This document shows positions 11,783 through 20,985 of a stretch of DNA of 39,161 bases, piece after piece. Source of the DNA: Candidatus Hydrogenedentota bacterium (GTDB lineage Bacteria; Hydrogenedentota; Hydrogenedentia; Hydrogenedentales; CAILVY01). Under the pieces are notes generated by a model. That model was not told where the DNA came from. It was given only the letters and a program-made list of their open reading frames with translations, and did no database searches. Numbering within the stretch: position 1 is the stretch's first letter; each line of letters starts with the position of its first letter. Location of the stretch: assembly GCA_903837785.1 (NCBI GenBank), contig CAILVY010000232.1, positions 1 to 39,161 on the forward strand. The letters are read 5' to 3'. Both the position numbers and the translations under genes were made by a program.

Positions 11783-13630
11783 CTAATACGCCCGTGTTTC
11801 GTCCGCGATGGCCTGCTGAAACGCGCTGCGGAGTTCGCCTTCGCTTTCGGCCCGGTTGCAGAGCACGATCACGCCGCAGGACGTGAGCGTGCCCGCGTCC
11901 ACGGTCGCCTTGGCGCCTTTCGTATGAAACGGCACCGGCTGGATGCCGTCCGGTGACACGCGCAACGCGGCCTTCGGTTGTATCCAGGAAGGAACGCGAA
12001 GCTTCAGCTTCACGTCCTTCTTCTCTGCGAACGGATAGGCCTGCGGATCAATCTGATAGTCCAGATTCGTCAGGCACACGATGAGCTTGTCGCGCGTGAC
12101 CAGCGGCGCGACATCCACGAGTTTCGGCGCCTTCACGTGCGCGTCCACGAACTCCGACGCGAGCAGATCATTGCGCAAGACCGCCATGACGCGCCCCCAG
12201 CCCTGCATCGCATCGCGCACGTCGGGAAACTTGTCCGCGATCTTGCTTCCGTAGTTGAACCACAGGATGCCCTTGGCGCCCCGGCCGATGTTCAGGATCA
12301 ATTGCGCCGCCAGCTCGTCGGGCGTGGGCACCGGGCGTTTCGGACGCTCGCCCCAATCCGCCATCGCCTGGGACCACACCCAGATCGGCTTAGGCTCGGA
12401 CGCGTACTTCAGATCGTTCGTGTAGTACGCCGTCTCTTCGAGGCGTGTCCCATAGGCCTTCGGCCACTTGCTGCTCGACGGCGCCGTCACGGAATAGTGA
12501 TCCTGGCACGGAATGTCGCAGATCGGCGCATATTCCATCATCTTGATGTTGCGGCACAGCGTGATGAAGGTTGGCTTCTCCGGGGCATAGCGCCGAACCG
12601 TGTCATCCGCAAAAAGCATGACGTTGGCCGGAATCGTCCAATCCGGTTCGTCCTGCAGCATCCAGCACAGCACCGCCGGATGCTTCCCGAGATCGCGGAC
12701 CTCGTCCACGTCCACGGGCAGGCCCGTGTGAACCATCGTGCGGAATCCATATTTCGCCGCATCGCCGGCGTAGAAGGGATCGTCCGAACGGCCGCCGCGC
12801 ACCACCGTCTCGATATGGAGCCTGCGCAGGGTTTCGTACTCGCCCGGATTGGACGTCCACGTGCCAATGGGAAAGAAGTCTTCATAGGCGCGGCGATGCG
12901 CGTAGATCGCGCGGGTGTCCCTGCCCTTCCGCACGTCGACGCGCACGATCGCGAGTTCTCCCGGCTGCAGCGCTTCGCCGAGCGTCACGTGCGCGATGGC
13001 GTGGCCGGGGGCATCCAATTCCTGTCCCACCCAGGCCACGGAAGCCACGGCGTGACCCTCCACGGCCAGGTTGTCCAGCGACAGCGTGTCTTTGCCGCGG
13101 TTCCGAACATGCACTTCCATCTCCTTCATCCCCGGCAGCATCTGGATGTACGCGATCTGGACTGGGTCCGGATTCAGCACGCCCTCGTAGCGCGCCGTGG
13201 CCCGCTCGCTTCGCGGCATGTACAGGAACTTGAACGGCTTTCCCGGCCCGAAATCCGGCGACGTCGCGTTAATCTCGAGGACCCCCATCTCATTGGGCTT
13301 CACGTGTTTGTTGTGGGTCCGGTCCCACGCGACGAGATGATTCATCCGATAGTACGATTCGTCGCGGTTGTTGACGCGCCAGAAATACAGATCGACCGGT
13401 TTGTCGCCAAGGTTCCGGAAGTAGACATAGACCAGGCCCCCCTGGTTCAGAAACTCGTTCTCGAACTCGGTGATCTTTTCCGTCTCACACTTGGCCGGAC
13501 GATACTGCACGTACTCGACGCGGAGCGTGCCGCTGGCCGGCGCGTTTGTATCGGCGCCCACCTGCGCGCTCTGCGCGAATGCGCCCGAGGCCATCACTGC
13601 CGCACAGCAGAAGAACAGGTTTCTCATCAT
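11783..13630 (-). CDS. Secreted barrel-type putative glycoside hydrolase
   Basis: 615 residues from the ATG at 13630 (an in-frame TTG at 13645 is less likely). A signal peptide, MMRNLFFCCAAVMASGAFA, is followed by an N-terminal beta-sandwich region to ~260. A barrel region then runs through HPAVLCWMLQDEPDW, where the DEP triplet after a strand resembles the acid/base position seen in several clan GH-A-like barrels. WVWSQAMADW and GAKGILWFNYGSK mark later strands. The C-terminal ~100 residues look like a small beta-domain. The family is unassigned, and I infer enzyme activity on a glycan only from the fold-like pattern. It converges with gltD (15 bases apart) and diverges from the propeller gene at 13795. 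Confidence 0.6.
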   Translation of the reverse strand: MMRNLFFCCAAVMASGAFAQSAQVGADTNAPASGTLRVEYVQYRPAKCETEKITEFENEFLNQGGLVYVYFRNLGDKPVDLYFWRVNNRDESYYRMNHLVAWDRTHNKHVKPNEMGVLEINATSPDFGPGKPFKFLYMPRSERATARYEGVLNPDPVQIAYIQMLPGMKEMEVHVRNRGKDTLSLDNLAVEGHAVASVAWVGQELDAPGHAIAHVTLGEALQPGELAIVRVDVRKGRDTRAIYAHRRAYEDFFPIGTWTSNPGEYETLRRLHIETVVRGGRSDDPFYAGDAAKYGFRTMVHTGLPVDVDEVRDLGKHPAVLCWMLQDEPDWTIPANVMLFADDTVRRYAPEKPTFITLCRNIKMMEYAPICDIPCQDHYSVTAPSSSKWPKAYGTRLEETAYYTNDLKYASEPKPIWVWSQAMADWGERPKRPVPTPDELAAQLILNIGRGAKGILWFNYGSKIADKFPDVRDAMQGWGRVMAVLRNDLLASEFVDAHVKAPKLVDVAPLVTRDKLIVCLTNLDYQIDPQAYPFAEKKDVKLKLRVPSWIQPKAALRVSPDGIQPVPFHTKGAKATVDAGTLTSCGVIVLCNRAESEGELRSAFQQAIADETRAY

Positions 13631-13712
13631 GATTGGGATTCCCAAGCCGGGTTGAGGTCAGGGCATGCGTGTTCGAATTCGCGGCCCGTATTCTAGCGCA
13701 TTCGCCGGGCCA

Positions 13713-13726
13713 CGCGGCAAGCCGCG
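13713..13726. promoter_or_regulatory. Short inverted repeat between divergent secreted-protein genes
   Basis: CGCGGC and GCCGCG are separated by AA in the 164-base gap between the divergent genes starting at 13630 and 13795. It sits centrally and could be an operator shared by both. The gap also has a strong GGGAGG ribosome binding site before the ATG at 13795. No convincing promoter hexamers were found. Confidence 0.2.
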
Positions 13727-13794
13727 CAACCGGTCTTGCACGTCCGAGGCCAGACCTGTTAGCGTGAGCCGCATCAACACGGGAGGGTATAAGG

Positions 13795-14736
13795 ATGCGT
13801 GCACTGCTGACGCTGTTGCTGGCCACGATGGCGGCCGAGGCACTGGCGGACGCGCCCGCGATTGAGAAGCGCGGCGCCGTCGAGTGCGACATGGTTGAAG
13901 TGACGCCGATCGTCTGGCACGGAACGCTGCTTCGCTTCGAATATGTCCGGGACAACTACAAGCACAATCCCGTGAAGCAGGCCTGTTTCCGCTTCGTTTC
14001 GATCGCCACGGGGGCGGCCACGGAACCCTTTGCGCTCGGATATCACCTGGGCTGCGCGTTCGCTGCCAACGATACGATGTATGTTTACGGGGTGAAGGAG
14101 TGGGGCGCGAATACGATCGAGGCCTTCTGGTCGACCGACCTCAAGACCTGGCAGCACGGGACCGCCCTCGAAGTGCCGAAGGCGAAGATCTTCAACACGT
14201 CCGTGTGCCGCGGACCGGACGGCTACGTGATGGCCATTGAATTCGGCGAACCGGCGGACTGGGTCGGCAACGGCTTCACAAACCTTTTCGCGCAGTCCAA
14301 AGACCTCCTGCACTGGGCCATGATGCCGCCGCAGTGCGTGTACACGAAGGAACGCTACAGCGCTTGTCCCGCGTTGCGTTTCCTTGACGGCTGCTACTAC
14401 ATGGTTTATCTCGAGGCCTATCCCGGCCCACACTACATGCCGCATATCGTGCGTTCGAAAGACCTCGAACACTGGGAGAGCAGCCCGTTGAATCCGATGA
14501 TGCGGCCGGGGCCTGAAGACAAGCAGATCGCGAATCCGAAGCTCTCGGAAGAGGAACGAAAGCGCATAGCCGAGGCGAAGGACATCAACAATTCCGATCT
14601 GGACTTCTGCGAATTCGGCGGCAAGACGATCCTCTACTACTCGTGGGGCAATCAGCAGGGGAACGAGTTTCTGGCGGAGGCAGCGTACGCGGGCACGGAG
14701 AGCCAGTTCCTGAAGGCGTGGTTCCCGGCCAAGTGA
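13795..14736 (+). CDS. Secreted five-bladed-propeller-like protein (GH43/GH32-type pattern)
   Basis: 313 residues with a short signal peptide (ALLTLLLATMAAEALA, cut near Ala18). The body has repeated blade-like segments: EAFWSTDLKTWQHGTAL, LFAQSKDLLHWAMMPP and HIVRSKDLEHWESSPLNP. The S-x-DL-x-x-W turn is typical of five-bladed glycan propellers of the GH43, GH32 and GH130 type. Catalytic acids could not be fixed by eye, and DINNSDLDFCEFGGKT near residue 265 is a candidate segment. The length suits a single propeller without an added binding module. GGGAGG lies eight bases before the ATG. It is probably secreted to act on oligosaccharides together with the barrel protein encoded divergently; that pairing is inferred from position. 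Confidence 0.6.
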   Translation: MRALLTLLLATMAAEALADAPAIEKRGAVECDMVEVTPIVWHGTLLRFEYVRDNYKHNPVKQACFRFVSIATGAATEPFALGYHLGCAFAANDTMYVYGVKEWGANTIEAFWSTDLKTWQHGTALEVPKAKIFNTSVCRGPDGYVMAIEFGEPADWVGNGFTNLFAQSKDLLHWAMMPPQCVYTKERYSACPALRFLDGCYYMVYLEAYPGPHYMPHIVRSKDLEHWESSPLNPMMRPGPEDKQIANPKLSEEERKRIAEAKDINNSDLDFCEFGGKTILYYSWGNQQGNEFLAEAAYAGTESQFLKAWFPAK

Positions 14737-14746
14737 AGGCCGTGTT

Positions 14747-16264
14747 TCATTCCGCCGGCCCGAGGGTCTTTCCGAGGAGGTGTTCGGCGAGGCGGGTGGC
14801 GAGCGCCATAATCGTCTCCTGCGGATTCACGCCCAGGGGCGTGGGAACGACACTGCCGTCGCAGAGATAGAGGCCGGGTGTGTCAAAGACCTGCTGATGG
14901 GCGTCGCAGACGCCCCGCGAGGGCGTCCCGGCCATCCGGCAGGTTCCCAGCGGATGAAATGCCATTGCCTCGATGTCTTTCGCGCGCAATTCCGTGCGAT
15001 CGAAGCGATCCACGTCCGCGCGATCGGAAAACACGTTGTTGCGCGAGTTGATCATCGCGTAGGTGCGAATCGCCCCGCCGTCGAGGAAGAGCCTTGCCAG
15101 GAAACATATGGCCCGCTTGATGCGCCGCACGTCGGTTGGCGTGAGCGAATAGAAGAAGCGATAGCCCGCGAAGGGCAGGCGACGCATCCGGCCTTCCGCC
15201 GTGTCACTGATGAGAAAGCCGAACGGGGCCATGTGCGCGTAGTTCTTGATGTAGTGCGCGAGGTGTTCTCCGGTGAACGGCACCGCGGCGCCGCCGAGAT
15301 CCGGCGGCATCGTGATGCCTTCAAACATGATGCCGTCATCGTGCAGGCCATCATACGAATAGGCTTGCGGAATGCCGGACCACGAGTCGATGCGTTCGTC
15401 AAACTCGCCCACGACTTTGCTCGCGGGATGGATCGTGAGATGCCGGCCGAGGTGCGGATTGCCGCGTGCGATTCCGTTGTCCCTGAGCAAACACGGCGTC
15501 AACATCGTGCCGCAGGCGACAATGACGATGGGGGCGTGGATCGTGAGCCGGTTCGCGCCCGCGGCGGCCTCGAGCCCCAGCACGGCGTTTCCACAGCCCC
15601 GGCGGATCCGTATCACACGGGCGTTCATGTACAGGCGGGCGCCGGCCTTCAGTGCCTTCGGAAGATAGCTGGCCGGCATCGCCTTCTTTCCGCCCGACGT
15701 ACAGCCGTAGCAGCACATGCCGCATCCCTCGCAGCCGTGCGTGTTCCGGCGCAATGCCGCGCCGCGCAAGCCTGCCCGGTCCAGCAGTTCCCCCGTGAGC
15801 GTGTTGGGCCGGCTCATCACGGCGAGATCCGCAGGCTCGACGTGGAGTTCCTGTTCCACGCGCGCGAAGAGGCGAGCCATCCGTTCAGTGGCGAGGTCCG
15901 TCACCCCGAATTCGCCCCGCCAGCGGACGAGCACGTGTTCCGGCGTCCTGAAACAGGTGCCGGAATTTATCGTGGTTGTTCCGCCCACGCAGCGTCCCAT
16001 CGGAACCGGAATCATCGGGTGGCCGAGAGTGGCGGTGATGCCCGCATCGCGGTACATCCGGCCGATGGCCTCATGCGCGAGATCGCGGTGAACGGGGTGA
16101 TAGCCGCCTTCCTCCACGATGAGGACGCGCAGGCCACCCTCAGCCAACTCCTTCGCGACGACCGCTCCGCCCGCACCCGATCCGATCACGGCCACATCGC
16201 AAGCGTCCGCCGTATCGCGTGCGAGCCCGGCGGCGTCAATAATCCCCGTGTCAATCCTGTTCAT
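14747..16264 (-). CDS. GMC-family FAD oxidoreductase with a cysteine cluster
   Basis: 505 residues. Members oxidise alcohol or sugar hydroxyls using FAD. The FAD dinucleotide motif is AVIGSGAGGAVVAKEL (Gly28-Gly33), followed by IVEEGG. The second GMC signature region is GGTTTINSGTCFR (~94-106). The C-terminal domain ends with FHPLGTCRMAG (active-site His) and DGSVVPTPLGVNPQETIMAL, a typical GMC ending. Residues 178-188 carry Cys178, 181, 184, 185 and 188 (CEGCGMCCYGC), like a ferredoxin-type cluster site. A related cysteine/glycine segment occurs in a bacterial GMC subgroup. The ATG overlaps the stop of the upstream small gene by four bases (ATGA), so the pair is one coupled unit. No Tat or Sec signal is seen, so it is probably cytoplasmic or membrane-associated through a partner. 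The substrate is unknown. Confidence 0.85.
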   Translation of the reverse strand: MNRIDTGIIDAAGLARDTADACDVAVIGSGAGGAVVAKELAEGGLRVLIVEEGGYHPVHRDLAHEAIGRMYRDAGITATLGHPMIPVPMGRCVGGTTTINSGTCFRTPEHVLVRWRGEFGVTDLATERMARLFARVEQELHVEPADLAVMSRPNTLTGELLDRAGLRGAALRRNTHGCEGCGMCCYGCTSGGKKAMPASYLPKALKAGARLYMNARVIRIRRGCGNAVLGLEAAAGANRLTIHAPIVIVACGTMLTPCLLRDNGIARGNPHLGRHLTIHPASKVVGEFDERIDSWSGIPQAYSYDGLHDDGIMFEGITMPPDLGGAAVPFTGEHLAHYIKNYAHMAPFGFLISDTAEGRMRRLPFAGYRFFYSLTPTDVRRIKRAICFLARLFLDGGAIRTYAMINSRNNVFSDRADVDRFDRTELRAKDIEAMAFHPLGTCRMAGTPSRGVCDAHQQVFDTPGLYLCDGSVVPTPLGVNPQETIMALATRLAEHLLGKTLGPAE

Positions 16265-16737
16265 GAGGCAACCGCCTTAGGACATGGCGCTGTCTCGCCC
16301 TCTGGCGGACGTTCCATGCGATGCCGCATGGACGTTCCGTACCCGAGGGATTCGAGCAATTCCGTTTCGCGCAAGAGAGCGGTGAGACCGGTCATCTTCA
16401 GGAGCACGTGGGCATTTCGCCGAGGCACGAAGGCGCTGTATTCCCATGTGTCGAGATAGCGCAGGCGTTCTTCGCGCGACAGGCGGCTGAAACGGCACCG
16501 CGTACGCAGCACGGGGAGCGTTCCCCACTCCAGTGCCAGCAGGGCGGCTTCCACGCCCAGGGCAATCAGCGCGGGATACTGCGCGACGACGCCCTCGATG
16601 CGATCGAGCACATCATCCATCCGCACGCGCGACAGGATTTCGGCATCGTCCCCGACGAGCGTTTCGAGGAAAGTCCGAAACGTCTCACGGCTCGATCTTG
16701 CCCGAAACCGCCTTGTTGTGCCCTTCCGACTGGACAT
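16261..16737 (-). CDS. Small protein coupled to the GMC oxidoreductase
   Basis: 158 residues from an ATG at 16737 that has GAGAGG seven bases upstream; an ATG six codons earlier at 16755 lacks such a site. The N-terminus is strongly basic (SSRKGTTRRFRARSSRETF). A mostly helical body follows, with a hydrophobic stretch YPALIALGVEAALLALEWG and the segment FSRLSREERLRYLDTWEYS. This last pattern recalls the small helical subunits encoded before GMC dehydrogenases, such as gluconate 2-dehydrogenase subunit 3-like proteins. I see resemblance of context rather than a proven family match. Its stop overlaps the GMC start by four bases, so stoichiometric production as a subunit or chaperone is likely. 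Confidence 0.65.
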   Translation of the reverse strand: MSSRKGTTRRFRARSSRETFRTFLETLVGDDAEILSRVRMDDVLDRIEGVVAQYPALIALGVEAALLALEWGTLPVLRTRCRFSRLSREERLRYLDTWEYSAFVPRRNAHVLLKMTGLTALLRETELLESLGYGTSMRHRMERPPEGETAPCPKAVAS

Positions 16738-16861
16738 GAACACCCCTCTCTCCATCCTGGACTGCTCCGGGGGCAGTATACCCGGATGATTCAGGCGCTT
16801 CCAACGAAGCGCGGGACGGGGTCGGCGGCGCGGGGGAAACGCGCGATCGCCGTTGTTCGCG

Positions 16862-17794
16862 TCAGGCGTGCGGATGCGCGTCGCGGTAGACCTGCTTCAG
16901 GCGATCGATGCTGACGTGCGTGTAGATCTGGGTGCTGGAGAGGCTTTCGTGGCCGAGGAGTTCCTGCACGACGCGGAGGTCGGCGCCCGCATCGAGCATG
17001 TGCGTGGCGAATGTGTGGCGCAGCGTATGCGGCGAGACTTCGTGGCGCCCGGGGAGCACCTGGCGCACATAACGCTCGACAATGCGCTGAACACTGCGCG
17101 AAGTGAGCGGACCGCCGCGGGCGTTGACGAAGGCGATGGCATGGCCGGGTGATCCGAGTTGGGGGCGGACGGAGAAGTAGGCGTCAAGCGCTTTCACGGC
17201 ATGCGATCCAAGTTGCGCGATGCGTTCCTTCTTCCGCTTGCCGAAAACGCGCATGACGCCATGGCCGAGGTCGAGATCGCCGATCTTCAGCCCCGTAAGT
17301 TCGCTGGCGCGGATGCCGCTCGAATACAGCGTTTCCAGGATGGCGCGGTCGCGCACGCCGAGAGGGGTGGCGCTGTCCGGCGCTTCCACGAGTGCCGTCA
17401 CGTCGGGTATGGAGAGCACGTCCGGAAGATTGCGCCCGAGCTTTGGCGATTTCACGCTCATGGCGGGGTTGTTTTCGAGGCGATCCGTGCGCACGAAGAA
17501 CTTGAAGGCAGCGCGAATCGCGGCGAGTTTCCGGGCGGAGGTGCGCGGAGAGCCGCCGCCGGTCTGCACGTGCGCGAGGAACGCGCGGATTTCGTTCTTC
17601 GTGGCGTTGCGCATCACTTCGAGCGAAGCCCTCGGGCGGGGCTCCCCTTCGGGACGATGCAGGGCCTGCACGCCGTTCACGAGGAAATCGCAGAACTGAT
17701 CGAGATCGTTGAGATAGGCCCGGAGCGTGTGCTGCGAAAAGCCGCGCTCGACCTTCAGATAATTGACGAACTGAAGCACGTCGATGATGGACAT
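16862..17794 (-). CDS. xerC: Tyrosine recombinase XerC/XerD-type
   Basis: 310 residues from the ATG at 17794. The frame stays open further upstream, but those codons run into topA and do not look like recombinase. The N-terminal SAM-like DNA-binding domain (~1-115) contains [19 protein letters not shown]. The catalytic domain has all the expected residues: Arg162 (GIRASEL), Lys186 (FGKRKKE), His256 and Arg259 (HTLRHTF), His282 (LGHESL) and nucleophile Tyr291 (QIYTHVS). Length and motifs fit the chromosome-dimer resolvases acting at dif rather than an integron or phage integrase. XerC and XerD cannot be told apart from this gene alone. It sits 61 bases after topA on the same strand, an order known from other phyla (topA near codV/xerC), which supports a housekeeping role. 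Confidence 0.88.
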   Translation of the reverse strand: MSIIDVLQFVNYLKVERGFSQHTLRAYLNDLDQFCDFLVNGVQALHRPEGEPRPRASLEVMRNATKNEIRAFLAHVQTGGGSPRTSARKLAAIRAAFKFFVRTDRLENNPAMSVKSPKLGRNLPDVLSIPDVTALVEAPDSATPLGVRDRAILETLYSSGIRASELTGLKIGDLDLGHGVMRVFGKRKKERIAQLGSHAVKALDAYFSVRPQLGSPGHAIAFVNARGGPLTSRSVQRIVERYVRQVLPGRHEVSPHTLRHTFATHMLDAGADLRVVQELLGHESLSSTQIYTHVSIDRLKQVYRDAHPHA

Positions 17795-17855
17795 GGCTTC
17801 TGATCCCGGGCTTCGGAATGGCATGCTGGGGCGCCGGCCTTCGGCGCCCGGAACA

Positions 17856-20279
17856 TCACTCCGCCGCTTCAACTTCCTCGGGCAGCCGTTCTTCATATCC
17901 GCAGCCCGGGGCGGGGCAATGCCGCATCGGCGGCTTTGTCTTCGACTTCGTCGTGTAAGTCCAGGGATTCTTGCACTTGGGACAGGCGGTGTCCTTGTCC
18001 AATTTCCCGAACACGGCAAAATTGCAGTCCGGATGTTTTGCGCAACCGATGAAACGGCGGCCGCGCGCCACTTTGCTGACGAGGTCGCCGTCGCAGCCGG
18101 GCCGCAGACATTTCAGTCCGAGTTCCATCGGGCGTGTGAAGCGGCATCTCGGGTATTTCTCGCAGCCGTAAAACTCGTCCCCTGTACGGCTCTTCCGGAT
18201 AAGCAGGAACGCGCCGCATTTCGGGCATTTCTGATCCGTCTTCTTCGGGGGCTCCTTGGGCGCCTGCACGACTTTGTTGCCTTCCTTGTCCAGGCCGAAC
18301 GTGGTCTTGCACTTGGGATAAGTCGAGCAGGACATGAATCTGCCGAAGCGGCCCTGGCGGATAACCATCGGCGATCCGCACTCCGGGCATTTCTCGTCGG
18401 TCTCTTCCGCGGAGGAGGCACGAGTCATCTTCACGGTGGTCTTGCACGTGGGATAGTCCTGGCAGGCCACGAACATGCCGAAACGGCCCTGGCGCATTTC
18501 CATGGGCTTGCCGCACTTGGGACAGGCGCTGCTCTCGCCGATGGCGCCGGCCGCCATCTTGTGTTGGGCCTGGGTCAGATCTTTCAGAAAGGCCGCGTAG
18601 AAATCGCGCAGCAGGTGATGCCACTCGCGCTGCCCTTCCTCGACCAGGTCGAGGTCTTCTTCGAGGCGCGCGGTGAACTGCAGTTCCATGATGTCCGGGA
18701 AGTGCTCGATGAGGATCTTGTTCACGTCTTCGCCGAGCTGCGTGGGCTTCAGGCGTCCACGCTCGCGCTCGACGTATGTGCGCTCGATGATCGTGTTGAT
18801 GGTGGGCGCATACGTGCTCGGCCGTCCGATGCCATTTTCTTCGAGGGCGCGGATCAGGCTGGCTTCCGTGTAGCGCGCGGGCGGCTTCGTGAAATGCTGT
18901 TCCGGCTTGAGGCCTTCTTCCTGGAGCGGTTCGCCTTCAAAGACCTCCGGCAGGCGGTTTTGCGCCGCGCGATCTTCTTCCGCGCCGCTGCCATTGCCCT
19001 CCGGTTCGTCCGAGGTTTCTTCGTAGAGCTTTGTGAAACCGGCGAACTTCATAACCGAGCCCGTGGCGCGGAATCCATAACTTTTCGCCGTGATGTCGAT
19101 TGTGGTCTGATCGAGCACGGCCGCTGTCATTTGCGAGGAGACGAAGCGCTGCCAGATGATCTGATAGAGCTTGAACTGCTCTTCCGTGAGATACTGCCGG
19201 ATGCTTTCCGGCGTGCGGGACGCGGCCGTCGGACGGATCGCCTCGTGCGCGTCCTGGGCGCCCTTCTTGCCCTTGTACACGTTCGGCTGTTCCGGGAGCA
19301 TCCCGGGCTCGAAATTCTCGCGGATGTACTGGCGCACGTCGTCGATGGCCTCCGGCTCGATGCGGATCGAGTCCGTGCGCATGTACGTGATCACGCCGAC
19401 GCGGCCTTCGCCGCCGAGTTCCACGCCTTCGTAAAGTTGTTGCGCGATGCGCATCGTGTTGCGCGGGCTGAAGCGCAGTTTGCGGGACGCCTCCTGTTGG
19501 AGCGTGCTCGTGATGAAGGGGGGATAGGGCCGGCGGCGCACTTCCTTGCGCTCGACCGAGGCCACGTGATACGAAGCCCCTTGCAAGTCCTGCACGATGG
19601 CCGTGGCCGTGTCTTGATCGCGGACTTGCGCCTTCTCGCCCTTGACCTGGTTCAATCGCGCGATGAACTTGTCGTCGCGCGGCGTGATCAGGTTGACGTC
19701 AATCGTCCAGTATTCTTCGGCGACGAAGGCGCGGACCTCGTTTTCGCGATCGCAAACCATGCGCACGGCCACGGACTGCACGCGGCCCGCGCTGAGGCCC
19801 TTGCGTACGCTCCACTGCAGCAGCGGGCTCAGCTTGTAGCCCACGATCCGGTCGAGCACGCGCCGCGCCTGTTGCGCGTTCACGAGGTTCTCGTCGATGG
19901 GGCGCGGATGTTGCGCCGCCTCGAGGATGCTGCGCTTCGTGATGGCATTGAAGACAATGCGCTCGATCGGTTTGTTCTCGCGTTCGAGCAGCGCCGCGAC
20001 ATGCCAGCCGATGGCTTCGCCTTCGCGGTCGGGGTCGGAGGCGATCAGGATGTGTTCCGCCTTGTGCGCGGCCTCGAGAATACCCTGAATGGCCTTGGCC
20101 GCCTTGGGAATCGGTTGATACTTCGGCGTGAAATCATTCTCGATGTCCACGCCAAATTCGTTTTCGGGCAGGTCGCGCACATGGCCCATGCTCGCTTTCA
20201 CGGCGTAGTTCGCGCCGAGAAACTTGTTGATGGTCCGGGCCTTGGCCGGCGACTCCACCACAACCAGAATCTTTGCCAT
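17856..20279 (-). CDS. topA: DNA topoisomerase I
   Basis: 807 residues. A type IA enzyme that relaxes negative supercoils through a 5'-phosphotyrosine link. The Toprim domain opens with [14 protein letters not shown] and includes [13 protein letters not shown] with its metal-binding acids. The nucleophile is Tyr299 in [10 protein letters not shown]. After the core, residues ~586-800 contain five cysteine zinc modules: [48 protein letters not shown], a [10 protein letters not shown] type, and CPKCKNPW. The C-terminal tail is acidic. The ATG has GGGGAG about nine bases upstream. A full set of domains and five zinc modules makes this the main chromosomal enzyme. It lies between smg and xerC on the same strand and may share their transcript. 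Confidence 0.97.
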   Translation of the reverse strand: MAKILVVVESPAKARTINKFLGANYAVKASMGHVRDLPENEFGVDIENDFTPKYQPIPKAAKAIQGILEAAHKAEHILIASDPDREGEAIGWHVAALLERENKPIERIVFNAITKRSILEAAQHPRPIDENLVNAQQARRVLDRIVGYKLSPLLQWSVRKGLSAGRVQSVAVRMVCDRENEVRAFVAEEYWTIDVNLITPRDDKFIARLNQVKGEKAQVRDQDTATAIVQDLQGASYHVASVERKEVRRRPYPPFITSTLQQEASRKLRFSPRNTMRIAQQLYEGVELGGEGRVGVITYMRTDSIRIEPEAIDDVRQYIRENFEPGMLPEQPNVYKGKKGAQDAHEAIRPTAASRTPESIRQYLTEEQFKLYQIIWQRFVSSQMTAAVLDQTTIDITAKSYGFRATGSVMKFAGFTKLYEETSDEPEGNGSGAEEDRAAQNRLPEVFEGEPLQEEGLKPEQHFTKPPARYTEASLIRALEENGIGRPSTYAPTINTIIERTYVERERGRLKPTQLGEDVNKILIEHFPDIMELQFTARLEEDLDLVEEGQREWHHLLRDFYAAFLKDLTQAQHKMAAGAIGESSACPKCGKPMEMRQGRFGMFVACQDYPTCKTTVKMTRASSAEETDEKCPECGSPMVIRQGRFGRFMSCSTYPKCKTTFGLDKEGNKVVQAPKEPPKKTDQKCPKCGAFLLIRKSRTGDEFYGCEKYPRCRFTRPMELGLKCLRPGCDGDLVSKVARGRRFIGCAKHPDCNFAVFGKLDKDTACPKCKNPWTYTTKSKTKPPMRHCPAPGCGYEERLPEEVEAAE

Positions 20280-20307
20280 TCGGAGAATCTCCCCTATACG
20301 TGAACAA

Positions 20308-20331
20308 CGCCCATCCCCCGGGGAATGGGCG
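20308..20331 (-). terminator. Hairpin between smg and topA
   Basis: CGCCCAT and ATGGGCG flank a C/G-rich centre to give a strong stem with a single mismatch, between the smg stop (20358) and the topA start (20279). In the smg direction it is followed by GTTGTT, a weak T-tract. It may attenuate rather than fully stop transcription. Confidence 0.4.
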
Positions 20332-20357
20332 CATTAAAACCTTTTCCAATCCGCCGT

Positions 20358-20813
20358 TTAATGGAGCGTCCGGTTATCCTCGAACACGCCGTAAATCGTT
20401 TGCTGTGACTCGACATCGCGCGTGGAACCCAGCACCCACGACAGCAGGTAATCCAGGTCTTCCATGCCCACTTCGCCTTCGAATTGGCCCAGGCGCTCGA
20501 GCAACATTTCCAGTTCGCCGGGATCGATCAATTCGTACATTTCCAGCCGGGCCAGCGAGTCCCGGGCCTCCCGCGACAACTTGCACGATTCGAAACTCGA
20601 CAGGTGCCGGACCACGCCCAGCGTGCGGGGCTCAACGCCGACGGGCACGCTGATCCGGGGCCAAACCAGCTTTATGGCGGCGTCGATATCCCGCTTGCTG
20701 TATCCTTGGCGGGTCAGCCAGCGGCGCATCCGGGTTTCCGATGCCGCGGCATCCGGGTGCGCCTCCAATTCGCTCAGTATGACGTTCACCAACTCCGCGA
20801 GTTGTGCTTTCAT
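20358..20813 (-). CDS. smg: Smg/DUF494 family protein
   Basis: 151 residues. The C-terminal half matches the Smg pattern: LSREARDSLARLEMYELIDPGELEMLLERL, split here as LSREARDSLARLEMYE and LIDPGELEMLLERL, then VGMEDLDYLLSWVLGS. The protein ends with the characteristic short FEDNRTLH tail (compare the ...PLH ending in proteobacterial Smg). The N-terminal half is helical with a winged-helix-like feel (ETRMRRWLTRQGYSKRDIDAAI). The molecular function of Smg is not established. In Proteobacteria it lies beside dprA and a topA-like gene, so its position directly before topA supports the assignment. The ATG has AAGGAG six bases upstream. The 172-base gap upstream (20814-20985) shows no further gene. 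Confidence 0.8.
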   Translation of the reverse strand: MKAQLAELVNVILSELEAHPDAAASETRMRRWLTRQGYSKRDIDAAIKLVWPRISVPVGVEPRTLGVVRHLSSFESCKLSREARDSLARLEMYELIDPGELEMLLERLGQFEGEVGMEDLDYLLSWVLGSTRDVESQQTIYGVFEDNRTLH

Positions 20814-20985
20814 TCACTGCTCCTTGCGCCCGGCGAATAGGACCGCCCGGCGCCAACCCGCGCATATTGTAGGGTCGAAAAGCAGCCATGTCAATACAGG
20901 GGCGTATCGGAAACGATTCAACTGCGGTTTCGCATCCCGCGTCGTGCGACATGTGGGCGGCGCGGACTTCGGATTCGCGTTCTGC

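Noticed and set aside
18000..18560. Repeated cysteine-coding segments as a possible DNA repeat array
   Set aside because: These are the zinc modules of topoisomerase I, diverged at the DNA level and normal for the family.
17784..20303. An 839-codon open frame on the plus strand opposite topA
   Set aside because: It mirrors topA end to end, and topA has all catalytic motifs and zinc modules. The antisense translation is low in structure and rich in Arg, Ala and His.
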